A DNA stretch of 8,302 bases from Chitinophagaceae bacterium (GCA_021323155.1 JAJTCI010000089.1:1-8302); one strand, 5' to 3'. Shown: positions 1 through 6,367, counted from the stretch's first letter. The notes: generated by a model from the letters alone, not told the origin. Made by a program: numbers and translations.

Positions 1-362
1 TTGTAATCGAACTTGGGTCCTGGTGCCGGGTTGCCGTTTGGCAGGTAAAGACAACCTATAACGATGCCGTTCACCACCGCTTCTATATACCGGCTATGCA
101 GGTCTGCCGGGTCACCCGGCAGTACGCGGCATCTTTCCTGTGGCAATTCATGGCGGGAGAGGATCGCTACACCATTCCAGCTTTTCTGTCCATGCCAGAT
201 CGCCTGGTAGCCGGCATTGGCAATGGCCTCACGTGGAAACTTTTCTTCGGGTGCTTTCAATTCCTGCAGGCAGACCACGTCTGGCTGCGTTTCTTCTAAC
301 CAACGGAGTAAAACAGGCAGGCGCCCATTAACGCCATTTACATTATAGGTTGCGATTCTCAT
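1..362 (-). CDS. xth: Exodeoxyribonuclease III / AP endonuclease, N-terminal part (gene cut by window edge)
   Basis: This is a DNA repair nuclease of the exonuclease III family. Known members cut the backbone at abasic sites and remove 3' blocking groups or degrade one strand of duplex DNA in the cytoplasm, using a divalent metal. About 120 residues are visible, roughly the first half of a family member of about 250-260 residues; the rest lies beyond base 1. The translation opens MRIATYNVNG and continues with QPDVVCLQELK. Asn7 and Glu34 fall exactly where the E. coli enzyme has its metal-binding Asn7 and Glu34. GYQAIWHGQKSWNGVAILSR (51-70) matches the conserved core, and Tyr106 in LYLPNG aligns with catalytic Tyr109. 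The ATG at 362 is the natural start because the conserved strand begins immediately. It is the last of three same-direction genes, 97 bases downstream of a small hypothetical gene, and may have its own promoter in that gap. Family assignment is secure; the subtype cannot be settled from half the protein. Confidence 0.95.
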   Translation of the reverse strand, partial: MRIATYNVNGVNGRLPVLLRWLEETQPDVVCLQELKAPEEKFPREAIANAGYQAIWHGQKSWNGVAILSRHELPQERCRVLPGDPADLHSRYIEAVVNGIVIGCLYLPNGNPAPGPKFDY

Positions 363-378
363 ATTCTATGAATTAGCC

Positions 379-410
379 CAAAGGTCGGGTATTCACGAAC
401 GGATCGCCAA
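379..410 (-). promoter_or_regulatory. Candidate Bacteroidota-type promoter for the exonuclease III gene
   Basis: Read on the minus strand, a TTG (408-410) is followed after 21 bases by GACCTTTG (379-386). The latter matches seven of the eight positions in the Bacteroidota -7 consensus TAnnTTTG if the free positions are counted. The box ends 16 bases before the ATG of the exonuclease gene, so the leader would be very short. Seen directly: the two short motifs and their spacing. Inferred: promoter function. Such short matches occur by chance, so this is only a candidate. Confidence 0.25.
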
Positions 411-459
411 CGATACGGGCCGGTAAAGCGATGAATTAACTGGTATGAAGAGGCGCTGA

Positions 460-669
460 TCAGGCGCGCATTGAGAAGGCTGCGTAATTAACATTCGGCC
501 GTGCCGGTGGTACATCTTCGATGCACTCCAGGCAGTGGCTGATCCTTTTCATTTCCTGCAGGATCGGTTTGATCGCGTTCCATTCGGTGCCTTTTTCCAC
601 TTCACCTAAGAATTCCCTTACCAGTAACAGGTATTGCAGCCGGTATTTTTCGGCCATTTCTTTTTGCAT
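460..669 (-). CDS. Small hypothetical protein, 69 residues
   Basis: I do not recognise this family. The product is 69 residues, mostly predicted helix for residues 1-50 (charged and leucine-rich: EKYRLQYLLLVREFLGEVEK), followed by a proline-containing tail (VPPARPNV). It has no signal peptide and no membrane span, so it is probably cytosolic. A His-Cys-x-x-Cys cluster (His45, Cys46, Cys49, in SHCLECIED) is the only conspicuous side-chain pattern; metal or redox use is possible but unproven. The ATG at 669 is the only ATG before an upstream in-frame stop, apart from an internal Met5, and it is preceded by the purine-rich AAAAAGG. It sits 50 bases after the stop of the microprotein gene and 97 bases before the exonuclease III gene on the same strand. 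The plus-strand frame opposite has no sensible composition. That it is a real gene is supported by balanced amino-acid use and gene order only. Confidence 0.6.
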   Translation of the reverse strand: MQKEMAEKYRLQYLLLVREFLGEVEKGTEWNAIKPILQEMKRISHCLECIEDVPPARPNVNYAAFSMRA

Positions 670-719
670 TGCCTTTTTCTTTTGTTCCCTTAAGTACAGC
701 TATGGGCGGGATAAAAGGA

Positions 720-848
720 CTACAGCGTAAAACTGAAAACGATGTAAGCGATAAAAATGACCAGCAATACAAGCCAGTTGTAAGGCGCGGGTTTATTTTC
801 CACCTCTTCCTCCCTGCTGACCGGGCTCTCCGGCGAATAAAGTTTCAT
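720..848 (-). CDS. Single-span membrane microprotein, 42 residues
   Basis: This is a short open frame that gene callers with a length cut-off will miss. The translation begins MKLYSPESPVSREEEVENKP, a polar and acidic N-terminus of about 22 residues. It then runs into one strongly hydrophobic stretch, NWLVLLVIFIAYIVFSFTL (24-42), that ends exactly at the TAG stop. This is the layout of a small inner-membrane protein with a cytoplasmic or periplasmic acidic tail. Family and function are unknown. The ATG at 848 is the only ATG giving this frame; no strong ribosome site is visible, as is usual in this phylum. The gene lies upstream of, and in the same direction as, the 69-residue gene and the exonuclease III gene. 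An inverted repeat lies 27 bases upstream of its start. The hydrophobic block after a charged head in a clean frame argues for a real gene. The main doubt is its length. Confidence 0.62.
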   Translation of the reverse strand: MKLYSPESPVSREEEVENKPAPYNWLVLLVIFIAYIVFSFTL

Positions 849-875
849 GAATTCAGATTTAAGTCCCGTAATGTT

Positions 876-892
876 GAACACACAAAGTGTTC
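876..892. repeat. Inverted repeat upstream of the microprotein gene
   Basis: GAACAC (876-881) and its exact reverse complement GTGTTC (887-892) are separated by five bases. The symmetry can be continued outward with TT and AA if one C (893) is bulged out. It lies 27 bases upstream of the microprotein start. It could be an operator for a dimeric regulator or a short leader hairpin. There is no T-tract on either side, so it does not look like a terminator. Only the symmetry is seen; the role is inferred. Confidence 0.4.
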
Positions 893-1113
893 CAAAACAC
901 CACGGCTGTTTCTAACACATTCTGGTGCAGCTTTTATCTGCCCGAATTTCACCTTTCGCGCACTGCCCCGCGGGAATCTCCCGGCAGCGCCAGCACAAAA
1001 AATTACCCATGCGGCCTGACGGAACAGGGCATAAACCCCGGCGAGCCCTAAAACGTTGCATTCGCGGGATCCCAAATTGATACGGATACCACGATGATTG
1101 AGTAATTTGAAAA

Positions 1114-1581
1114 ATGGTTTATTCGACACTGCTGAAGTCTGTCACACTGGCCATCTTATGCCTCTCGTCCTGCCATACAGAACAGGATAACAACGATCAA
1201 GGGAAAGATTCCACCCGCAAGCCATCTACCCTCCCCTCGCTGGAGCTAAAAAAACAATGGCGCCTTATCTCATACGGTGGCGACACGGCAGCGTTTGCCG
1301 CGATGTACCCAATGCAACCACCCTATATCGTAATCGACTCCGCTCAATCCGGCGTATACGGCAATACTGGCTGCAATGCTTTTGGCGGAACTGCAAACGT
1401 GAAAGGCGACTCCTTGCGCTTCATCACCCCGTTTGAAATGACCGCGATCGGTTGCCCGGGGGAAGGAGAAGAAAAATTCACCAGGTTTATGGCCCGCGTC
1501 TCACGATATTTAATGAAAGCGGACACGCTAGTGTTAATGGAAAGAGACACACCGATAATGTCTTTCATCAAAAAGCCTTAG
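1114..1581 (+). CDS. META/HslJ-like domain lipoprotein
   Basis: This is an exported lipoprotein of 155 residues with a META domain, the fold found in HslJ of E. coli and in many small envelope lipoproteins. The biochemical role of the family is poorly defined (heat-shock or novobiocin-linked in E. coli). Residues 1-20 form a lipoprotein signal with lipobox L-S-S-C, so Cys20 would be lipidated. A polar linker (HTEQDNNDQGKDSTRK) follows. The domain starts near LKKQWRLISYGG (45-56) and carries the signature GNTGCNAFGG (83-92), then EMTAIGCPG (108-116), a helix EEKFTRFMARVSRY, and a final strand pair LVLMERD and IMSFIKK. Cys87 and Cys114 are the paired cysteines typical of META domains and could form a disulphide. 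The ATG at 1114 places the signal peptide correctly; the next Met is far inside the domain. The stop codon abuts the stop of the convergent gene with no spacing. Family assignment is firm; function is unknown. Confidence 0.88.
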   Translation: MVYSTLLKSVTLAILCLSSCHTEQDNNDQGKDSTRKPSTLPSLELKKQWRLISYGGDTAAFAAMYPMQPPYIVIDSAQSGVYGNTGCNAFGGTANVKGDSLRFITPFEMTAIGCPGEGEEKFTRFMARVSRYLMKADTLVLMERDTPIMSFIKKP

Positions 1582-2532
1582 CTATCGCAACCTGAACTTC
1601 GAGACTACCGGGTTGACGAGAGAGTCCAGGATCTTTTCTGCCTGTTGCTGATTCCTGTTATAAACGCCCAGGTTGGTATTACCCAGAGCGAACAGCCAAC
1701 CGCGATGCACGGCCAGTGTAGTGGGACAGGTAAGAAAGGAACGGTTGATGGCGAGCGTATCGGCAGAAAGAAAATTATCCTGGCCATCCAGTTGGTAACG
1801 GAGTATGCGGTGTTCAGCGGTCCGGTCCTGCGGCCAGCCGATCGCAGCATATAATTTACTTTGGTAATATACCAGCCCATCGATCGCGTAATCCACACGT
1901 TTATCCTGTGTGGCCGAAGACACCTGTTTTGTGGCAATACCCACTTTCTGTAGCCCATATCGACCACTGGCAACGAATAGGTGTCGATCTTCTTTTCCCG
2001 CGGCGATACCATTCGCCCATTTCAGGCTTTCATTTTTAAGCCACAGATGCAAACGGCCATCCTGTAAAATAAACACAGCGCCTTGTTCCGTGTCTGTAAT
2101 GAATATTCTTCCATCGCCCAATATCACCAGGTCATTCAGGAAACGGGCCGAATCATGCGCATACTTGCGTAGGATAATGCCTGCAACCGGGTCTATGGCG
2201 AACAAAGCCGTTCTTCCTTTTCCATCCGCACTGCAGGCCCAGAGCGTGTCGCCGGTACCGGAGAATTTCATTCCAAGTCCCCAGGCAAACCCTTCCTGCC
2301 CGCTTTGGATCACGTCCCTTACCTCCGCTTTTTCATCAACAGAAACCACCTTGTCCTGGTGCAGGCTGCCCAGGTAGATCATTCCGGTGGCAGGATGCAC
2401 GGCGATCCCTTCTGGTATGAGTGTTTTGGCCTTCACTTCCTGCAGGACCGGCGGAGTACCTCCATCTTTATGGGCCGTTTTGCACGCCACGGTGCCGAGG
2501 ATCAATAAGGAACAACAAATGAGCGCCTTCAT
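1582..2532 (-). CDS. SMP-30/gluconolactonase-like six-bladed beta-propeller lipoprotein
   Basis: The product is 316 residues with a lipoprotein signal (MKALICCSLLILGTVAC, lipobox T-V-A-C, Cys17), so it is placed on an envelope membrane. The rest fits the SMP-30/gluconolaconase/LRE propeller family, whose characterised members hydrolyse sugar lactones with one divalent metal. The four expected metal ligands can be read: Glu41 in LIPEGIAVHP, Asn133 in RFLNDLVI, Asn174 in KWANGIA and Asp218 in AIDGLVYY. Blade-like repeats are visible, such as GMIYLGSLHQDKVVSVD (50-66), GRIFITDTEQGAVF (141-154) and WLFALGNTNLGVYN near the C-terminus. The length is normal for the family plus the signal. Because the ligand set is intact, an enzyme is plausible, but the substrate is unknown and some propellers of this type only bind ligands. 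The ATG at 2532 gives the signal directly. It is divergent from the hybrid kinase (155 bases between start codons) and convergent with the META lipoprotein. Confidence 0.85.
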   Translation of the reverse strand: MKALICCSLLILGTVACKTAHKDGGTPPVLQEVKAKTLIPEGIAVHPATGMIYLGSLHQDKVVSVDEKAEVRDVIQSGQEGFAWGLGMKFSGTGDTLWACSADGKGRTALFAIDPVAGIILRKYAHDSARFLNDLVILGDGRIFITDTEQGAVFILQDGRLHLWLKNESLKWANGIAAGKEDRHLFVASGRYGLQKVGIATKQVSSATQDKRVDYAIDGLVYYQSKLYAAIGWPQDRTAEHRILRYQLDGQDNFLSADTLAINRSFLTCPTTLAVHRGWLFALGNTNLGVYNRNQQQAEKILDSLVNPVVSKFRLR

Positions 2533-2687
2533 GCAGTTTAATTTCTGCTTAAAAATATCGCTTCCGCTTCTGCAGCGTCACGGTATTTTTACCAGCGGTG
2601 CTCCACTTTGTTCCCCTTCCTAAAAAGGCGAATCGCAAATCCAGGTAGCCGCAGTGGCTTCTCTTGCTTATCTTTATACGCCAACAT
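2533..2687. promoter_or_regulatory. Divergent intergenic region between propeller lipoprotein and hybrid kinase
   Basis: This spacer must hold the start signals for both flanking genes. On the minus strand TATTTTTA (2550-2557) and on the plus strand TATCTTTA (2669-2676) each differ only at the last base from the Bacteroidota -7 box TAnnTTTG. The plus-strand box lies only 11 bases before the chosen kinase ATG. No convincing TTG element at the proper distance accompanies either box. Promoter placement is therefore tentative. Confidence 0.3.
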
Positions 2688-4451
2688 ATGTCAACCCCCT
2701 TACCTATTACCAACTGGTCCCTGCGCAGGGCATTACAAACACTGCCGGGGCTCTTTGAAAGAGCCAGGGTGCGCATCATTTTCATACTGCTTGCTTTCGC
2801 GGTAGCAAAAGCGCTGTCAGTGGTGGGTGTTTCGTTGTACAAAGACCAGCCGGAACAAATGCCACGCGGGATCGCCGCGTTGGTATGCTACATTATATTG
2901 ATGAAAGCCTTGCTCAGCTACCCTTCCCGGCTCCGGTTGTTTTCTCACATCATGCTTGTCGCCGGGCTGGTGTTGATATGGAGTAACATTTTTGTTTACA
3001 CACTAACGATCAACCTGATCACCCTCCAGTTTGTTTTCATGGCAATACTCGGTAGCTTTTATACACTCGGCAGCAGGGCCGGGATCATCTACACTTTCCT
3101 CTCAGTACTGCCTGTAATGATCTTCATTTTTATGGGCGGTGACCGCCTGCCAACAGCCAGCACAGCCACAGAACTGGCCTCGCCGGGATTCGAGATCATG
3201 GCCACGCTCAACTTTCTCACGATCGCTTTCGCGCACTATTATTTTTTCAAGGCATTCGATAGTAATATAAAGGAGAAGGAAAAGCTCAATGCACAGTTAT
3301 TGGTGTCCGCCGCCGAAGCGCAGAAAGTAGCGGAAACCCGGACAAACTTCCTCGCCACAATGTCGCACGAGTTACGTACACCACTTAACTCAGTGATCGG
3401 CTTGACAGAACTCATGTCTGACGATCAACGCGACCAGCCGCAAAAAGAGAACCTCGACATCCTGCGGAATTCAGCGCTCGACCTGCTCTCACTCATCAAT
3501 AATATACTCGACATCAACAAGCTCGACTCAGGCAAACTGCAACTGGAGAATGTTCCCTTTCCCCTGTACCAGCTGATCAATAATGTTTGTTCGGTATTAA
3601 AAGTAAAGGCGCGGGACAAACAGCTCGATCTTGTCCTGGAGACCGACGACGCAATAAAAGACCTGCACGTGGTGAGTGATCCAACCCGCCTGTCGCAGGT
3701 ATTATACAACCTCGTAGGCAACGCCATTAAGTTCACCGAGAAAGGTAGCGTTACCGTGCATATCGAATTGGTACAACTCACAAGCGATCACGCGGAAGTA
3801 CTGATCTCTATCGCCGACACCGGCATCGGCATACACCCCGACCGCCACCTTCGCATCTTCGATACGTTCACGCAGGCCGAGGCAAATACCACCCGCAAAT
3901 ACGGCGGTACCGGTCTTGGCCTGTCCATCGTGCAGCAGGTACTTTCCTTATTCAACTCCGGCATCGAACTGGAAAGTAAACCGGGGGAAGGATCAAATTT
4001 CTTCTTCCGTATTATGTTCCAGACAGTGTCCGCCTCCCGGGTGGAAGATATACCCGCAAAACAAAACAGCCTTGACCACCTGCGCATATTGGTGGCGGAA
4101 GACAACGACGTGAATAAACTGGTACTGCAACAACAACTCGACAACCTGAAGGTTCGTTCGGTGATGGTAGCCGACGGTAAAGCAGCCTATGACGCCTGCA
4201 TGGCGGGAGATTATGATGCCGTACTACTTGATCTCGACATGCCCGGCTGGGATGGCTATGAAACCACGAAGCAGATCAGGTCGCACAACGACCCAGGGGT
4301 ATCCAACGCTTACCTGATCGCATTCACCGCTTCCGTATCCGAGGAAAAACAGATCATCGAGAACGGGTTTAACGATTTTCTATACAAGCCTGTTAGTATG
4401 AAAGACCTCCGGCAAAAGCTGGAGAAGGTCGCCTTGCGCCATTCAGCCTGA
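2688..4451 (+). CDS. Membrane hybrid sensor histidine kinase with C-terminal receiver
   Basis: This 587-residue hybrid kinase should autophosphorylate on histidine and pass phosphate to its own receiver. Residues 1-25 are polar. About six hydrophobic spans follow (roughly 28-50, 61-77, 85-104, 106-127, 131-149, 168-187) with no large periplasmic sensor loop. A helical linker (190-218) leads to the H-box MSHELRTP with phospho-His227. The ATPase domain shows the N-box NLVGNAIKF (Asn345), G1 box DTGIGI (Asp377) and G2 box GGTGLGLS (406-413). The receiver (466-585) has the acidic pair Glu471/Asp472, phospho-acceptor Asp515 in LLDLDMPGWDG, Thr547 and Lys567 in FLYKP. All catalytic residues are present. 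There is no HPt domain, no DNA-binding output and no neighbouring regulator, so the output partner is encoded elsewhere. A TTG at 2664 would add eight residues, but the ATG at 2688 is preferred as a standard start. It ends 6 bases before the convergent peptidase. The signal sensed cannot be told from sequence. Confidence 0.95.
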   Translation: MSTPLPITNWSLRRALQTLPGLFERARVRIIFILLAFAVAKALSVVGVSLYKDQPEQMPRGIAALVCYIILMKALLSYPSRLRLFSHIMLVAGLVLIWSNIFVYTLTINLITLQFVFMAILGSFYTLGSRAGIIYTFLSVLPVMIFIFMGGDRLPTASTATELASPGFEIMATLNFLTIAFAHYYFFKAFDSNIKEKEKLNAQLLVSAAEAQKVAETRTNFLATMSHELRTPLNSVIGLTELMSDDQRDQPQKENLDILRNSALDLLSLINNILDINKLDSGKLQLENVPFPLYQLINNVCSVLKVKARDKQLDLVLETDDAIKDLHVVSDPTRLSQVLYNLVGNAIKFTEKGSVTVHIELVQLTSDHAEVLISIADTGIGIHPDRHLRIFDTFTQAEANTTRKYGGTGLGLSIVQQVLSLFNSGIELESKPGEGSNFFFRIMFQTVSASRVEDIPAKQNSLDHLRILVAEDNDVNKLVLQQQLDNLKVRSVMVADGKAAYDACMAGDYDAVLLDLDMPGWDGYETTKQIRSHNDPGVSNAYLIAFTASVSEEKQIIENGFNDFLYKPVSMKDLRQKLEKVALRHSA

Positions 4452-4457
4452 TCCACG

Positions 4458-5690
4458 CTACCTTATCCGCTCTCCTTTCGTGGTTAACAGTTCAAATGCC
4501 TTTTCCAGCACTGCATCCTTTCCGGCGACAGGTGCTACGATCGTCGACGGCTTGAAGTTCTCCCGTGGCGTACCATTCATATGCAACAATTTTTCAACAG
4601 GGAACGAAAAGCCGATACCGGAATTGGGCATGGTATAAGAATAGATCGCGCCGTTAAGTCCAGCCATACCCGGCCCAATGATCCTCGCCCGCTTCAGCGC
4701 GTCAAAACCAATAGTGATCCCTTCCGCTACACTGCCTGTCCAGTGATTGACCAGGATCACCAGCGGTTTACTGTAAACGGGGGCGCGTGGAGAAACGATC
4801 TCGCTCCAACTACGCTTGATCCCATACTGCCTTTGTTCCGCTGTCAACTCGTGTTGCTGGTAATAGCCCGCCTGTGTGATGAAGCGCCCGATGATCGCCC
4901 TTGCAACGGTAGTGTTGCCACCCGAGGGTGTTTCGCGCAGGTCGAGTATCATGGCTTTTGTGTGACGCAGGGCATTTAATGCAGAATCGAACAAGGGAAT
5001 GAGATCATTGTCCCCAAGGCTGTTGTTGATGCGCAGGTAACCCACCTTCCATTTTTCCTTTGTTTCTATGTCTCCTTGGTAGGTTACTTGTGGGAAATCG
5101 TCAGGAGAATAATCTTTCTCTGCCCCATTCCAGCGCAGGCGGAGTTGTCGTTTGGTATCGTGCGTACCGGCAAGCGCGACTCGCAATGCATAATCACGCG
5201 CTTCGCCATCGGCTTGCTTCAATGAGCGGGCGTTGAAAGGGTGCATCTTCTCTTCTATCGGGACGTTGTTGACAGATATCACCTCCATCCCGGCCCGTAT
5301 CCCCGCTTTCTCTGCACCGGAACCCTTACGCACTTCCGTGATCAGTGGTTTATTGCCAATGAAAACAGCCCATAGGTCGGTACCTGATGGCACCAGCTTA
5401 GATGATTGCTTCGTGTTCGTGGACAGCGATGCGTGGTGATCATAGATTTCATGGAACATCCGTTCCATCAGCATCACGAAACTATGCTTAGAGCGCACCG
5501 TGTCAATCATCGGCGCATAAATGGTCTTTGCTTTTTCCCAATCGGTTTGCTTTTTATCCCAATAGCAATAGTCTTCTTTGATGGTACGCCAGAAGTATTC
5601 AAAATCCTCACGGTATTGTGTCGGGGTCAGCTGCGCCTGTACCACCCCGCAAACCAGCATAAGACACATGGAACCAAAAATCTTCCGCAT
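4458..5690 (-). CDS. Exported S41-family peptidase (tail-specific protease / tricorn-type) with PDZ-like segment
   Basis: This is a 410-residue secreted or periplasmic protein. Residues 1-19 form a signal peptide (MRKIFGSMCLMLVCGVVQA, cleavage likely before Gln20). An N-terminal helical region (22-80) is followed by DHHASLS, where His86 resembles the conserved His of S41 members. A PDZ-like segment follows with KPLITEVRKGSGAEKAGIRAG (114-134) and VISVNNVPI. The S41 core contains VGYLRINNSL, then AMILDLRETPSGGNT (246-260), a version of the DLR-x-N-x-GG signature. Next comes VNHWTGSVAEG with probable nucleophile Ser320, then RARIIGPGMAG. Family members cleave proteins in the envelope, often near C-termini or after PDZ docking; the target here is unknown. 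The Ser-x-x-Glu context plus His86 points to the tricorn-core/IRBP-like branch rather than the classical Ser-Lys Ctp branch, but this is an inference. The ATG at 5690 gives the signal peptide at once. It is divergent from an unknown lipoprotein and convergent with the kinase. Confidence 0.88.
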   Translation of the reverse strand: MRKIFGSMCLMLVCGVVQAQLTPTQYREDFEYFWRTIKEDYCYWDKKQTDWEKAKTIYAPMIDTVRSKHSFVMLMERMFHEIYDHHASLSTNTKQSSKLVPSGTDLWAVFIGNKPLITEVRKGSGAEKAGIRAGMEVISVNNVPIEEKMHPFNARSLKQADGEARDYALRVALAGTHDTKRQLRLRWNGAEKDYSPDDFPQVTYQGDIETKEKWKVGYLRINNSLGDNDLIPLFDSALNALRHTKAMILDLRETPSGGNTTVARAIIGRFITQAGYYQQHELTAEQRQYGIKRSWSEIVSPRAPVYSKPLVILVNHWTGSVAEGITIGFDALKRARIIGPGMAGLNGAIYSYTMPNSGIGFSFPVEKLLHMNGTPRENFKPSTIVAPVAGKDAVLEKAFELLTTKGERIR

Positions 5691-5743
5691 ATTTAAAATC
5701 CCGATTTTCCCTTGTGCAAAAGGGCGCTTGTTTTCATCTATTG

Positions 5744-5755
5744 ATTAAATTTAAT
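5744..5755. promoter_or_regulatory. AT-rich palindrome with -7-like box in a divergent spacer
   Basis: ATTAAATTTAAT is a perfect 12-base palindrome, so it contains TAAATTTA on both strands. That sequence differs only at the last base from the -7 box TAnnTTTG. It lies 10 bases before the ATG of the unknown lipoprotein and 53 bases from the start of the divergent peptidase gene. A second small symmetry, CCCTT/AAGGG (5709-5724), lies closer to the peptidase. A promoter core or operator is plausible, but AT-rich palindromes also arise by chance. Confidence 0.3.
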
Positions 5756-5765
5756 AAAAATCCGT

Positions 5766-6233
5766 ATGCGCTACGCCCTCCTGCTTCTGTTCGGCACTTT
5801 CCTCTTGACGGCCTGCCCGCCCGGCGGCGTGTTACAAAAGTATAACATACCTCCCGGCGCGAAGGTGGAGAACATGTGCGATGGCATCAAGGCCATCTCC
5901 AATGCTATTGTCAACAACCAGTTCGATTTACTGGTAGGCGCTCAACAAAAAGCCGGCCCCACCACCTTTGATACAAAGATCTGGATTGCGACTTTCGAAC
6001 GGCAATACGTTAACAAGACCGGCAACAACATGAGCTACCTCGCTTATACAAAGGAATCTTTCCCTTTCGTGCGGGATGCGTTGCAACGATGCATCCTGGG
6101 GGAGGTGCAGCCATCATCCAGCTTAACCGGTTATAAGATCACAGGCCGCGGGCTATACATCAATATTAACAAGGCCGGGGGCTGGAACTCCGAGGGTACT
6201 GATATCTATATCAGTAAAGAAAAACTGGATTGA
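5766..6233 (+). CDS. Lipoprotein of unknown function, 155 residues
   Basis: I do not recognise the mature domain. The N-terminus MRYALLLLFGTFLLTAC is a clear lipoprotein signal with lipobox L-T-A-C and lipidation at Cys17, so the protein belongs to the envelope. The mature part begins with a Pro/Gly-rich tether (PPGGVLQKYNIPPGAK), then an alpha/beta-looking region with MCDGIKAISNAIVNNQFDLLVG (37-58). It continues with strand-like TKIWIATFERQYV (70-82) and the C-terminal GRGLYININKAGGW and DIYISKEK. Cys38 and Cys109 are the only cysteines in the mature part besides the lipidated one and might form a disulphide. The first ATG at 5766 is used; it gives the signal peptide at once and is preceded by an AT-rich spacer. 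It is divergent from the S41 peptidase, and 134 bases separate it from the next same-strand gene. A real gene is well supported by the signal and composition; function cannot be stated. Confidence 0.8.
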   Translation: MRYALLLLFGTFLLTACPPGGVLQKYNIPPGAKVENMCDGIKAISNAIVNNQFDLLVGAQQKAGPTTFDTKIWIATFERQYVNKTGNNMSYLAYTKESFPFVRDALQRCILGEVQPSSSLTGYKITGRGLYININKAGGWNSEGTDIYISKEKLD

Positions 6234-6287
6234 CCCTGGACCATAAGCGAGGATCGATATCCAGCAAGCTGTAAGCCCCTTTAACAT

Positions 6288-6295
6288 TATTTTTG
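6288..6295 (+). promoter_or_regulatory. Perfect -7 box match before the lipocalin-sigma cluster
   Basis: TATTTTTG matches all fixed positions of the Bacteroidota -7 consensus TAnnTTTG. It lies 72 bases before the ATG of the lipocalin-like gene, leaving a leader of about 65 bases. No TTG is found 19-21 bases upstream, so the -33 part is weak or absent. This is the best promoter candidate for the downstream cluster. Confidence 0.35.
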
Positions 6296-6367
6296 AGAAA
6301 TTCCTGCCTGGTTTACCCAACGCGGTCGCCAAAGCCTGCGTCATTGGTATAATCAACAAACAAACCG

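Noticed and set aside
452..467. GC-rich near-palindrome around CTGATCAG as a terminator
   Set aside because: It straddles the stop codon of the 69-residue gene, its arms are uneven, and no T-tract follows on the minus strand.
845..1129. A 94-codon minus-strand frame across the gap upstream of the microprotein
   Set aside because: It begins with GTG rather than ATG, overlaps the META lipoprotein start on the other strand and the microprotein start, and has no signal, domain or helical pattern.
2664..2687. Eight-residue N-terminal extension of the kinase from a TTG
   Set aside because: A standard ATG follows at 2688, and a -7-like box at 2669-2676 would lie inside the extended coding sequence.
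2549..2842. A minus-strand frame over the start of the hybrid kinase
   Set aside because: It would start at TTG, lies opposite a certain kinase N-terminus, and shows no recognisable composition.
3425..4144. Two 118-codon minus-strand frames opposite the kinase and receiver
   Set aside because: Serine/arginine-rich shadow translations of conserved kinase codons; the plus strand carries all catalytic motifs.
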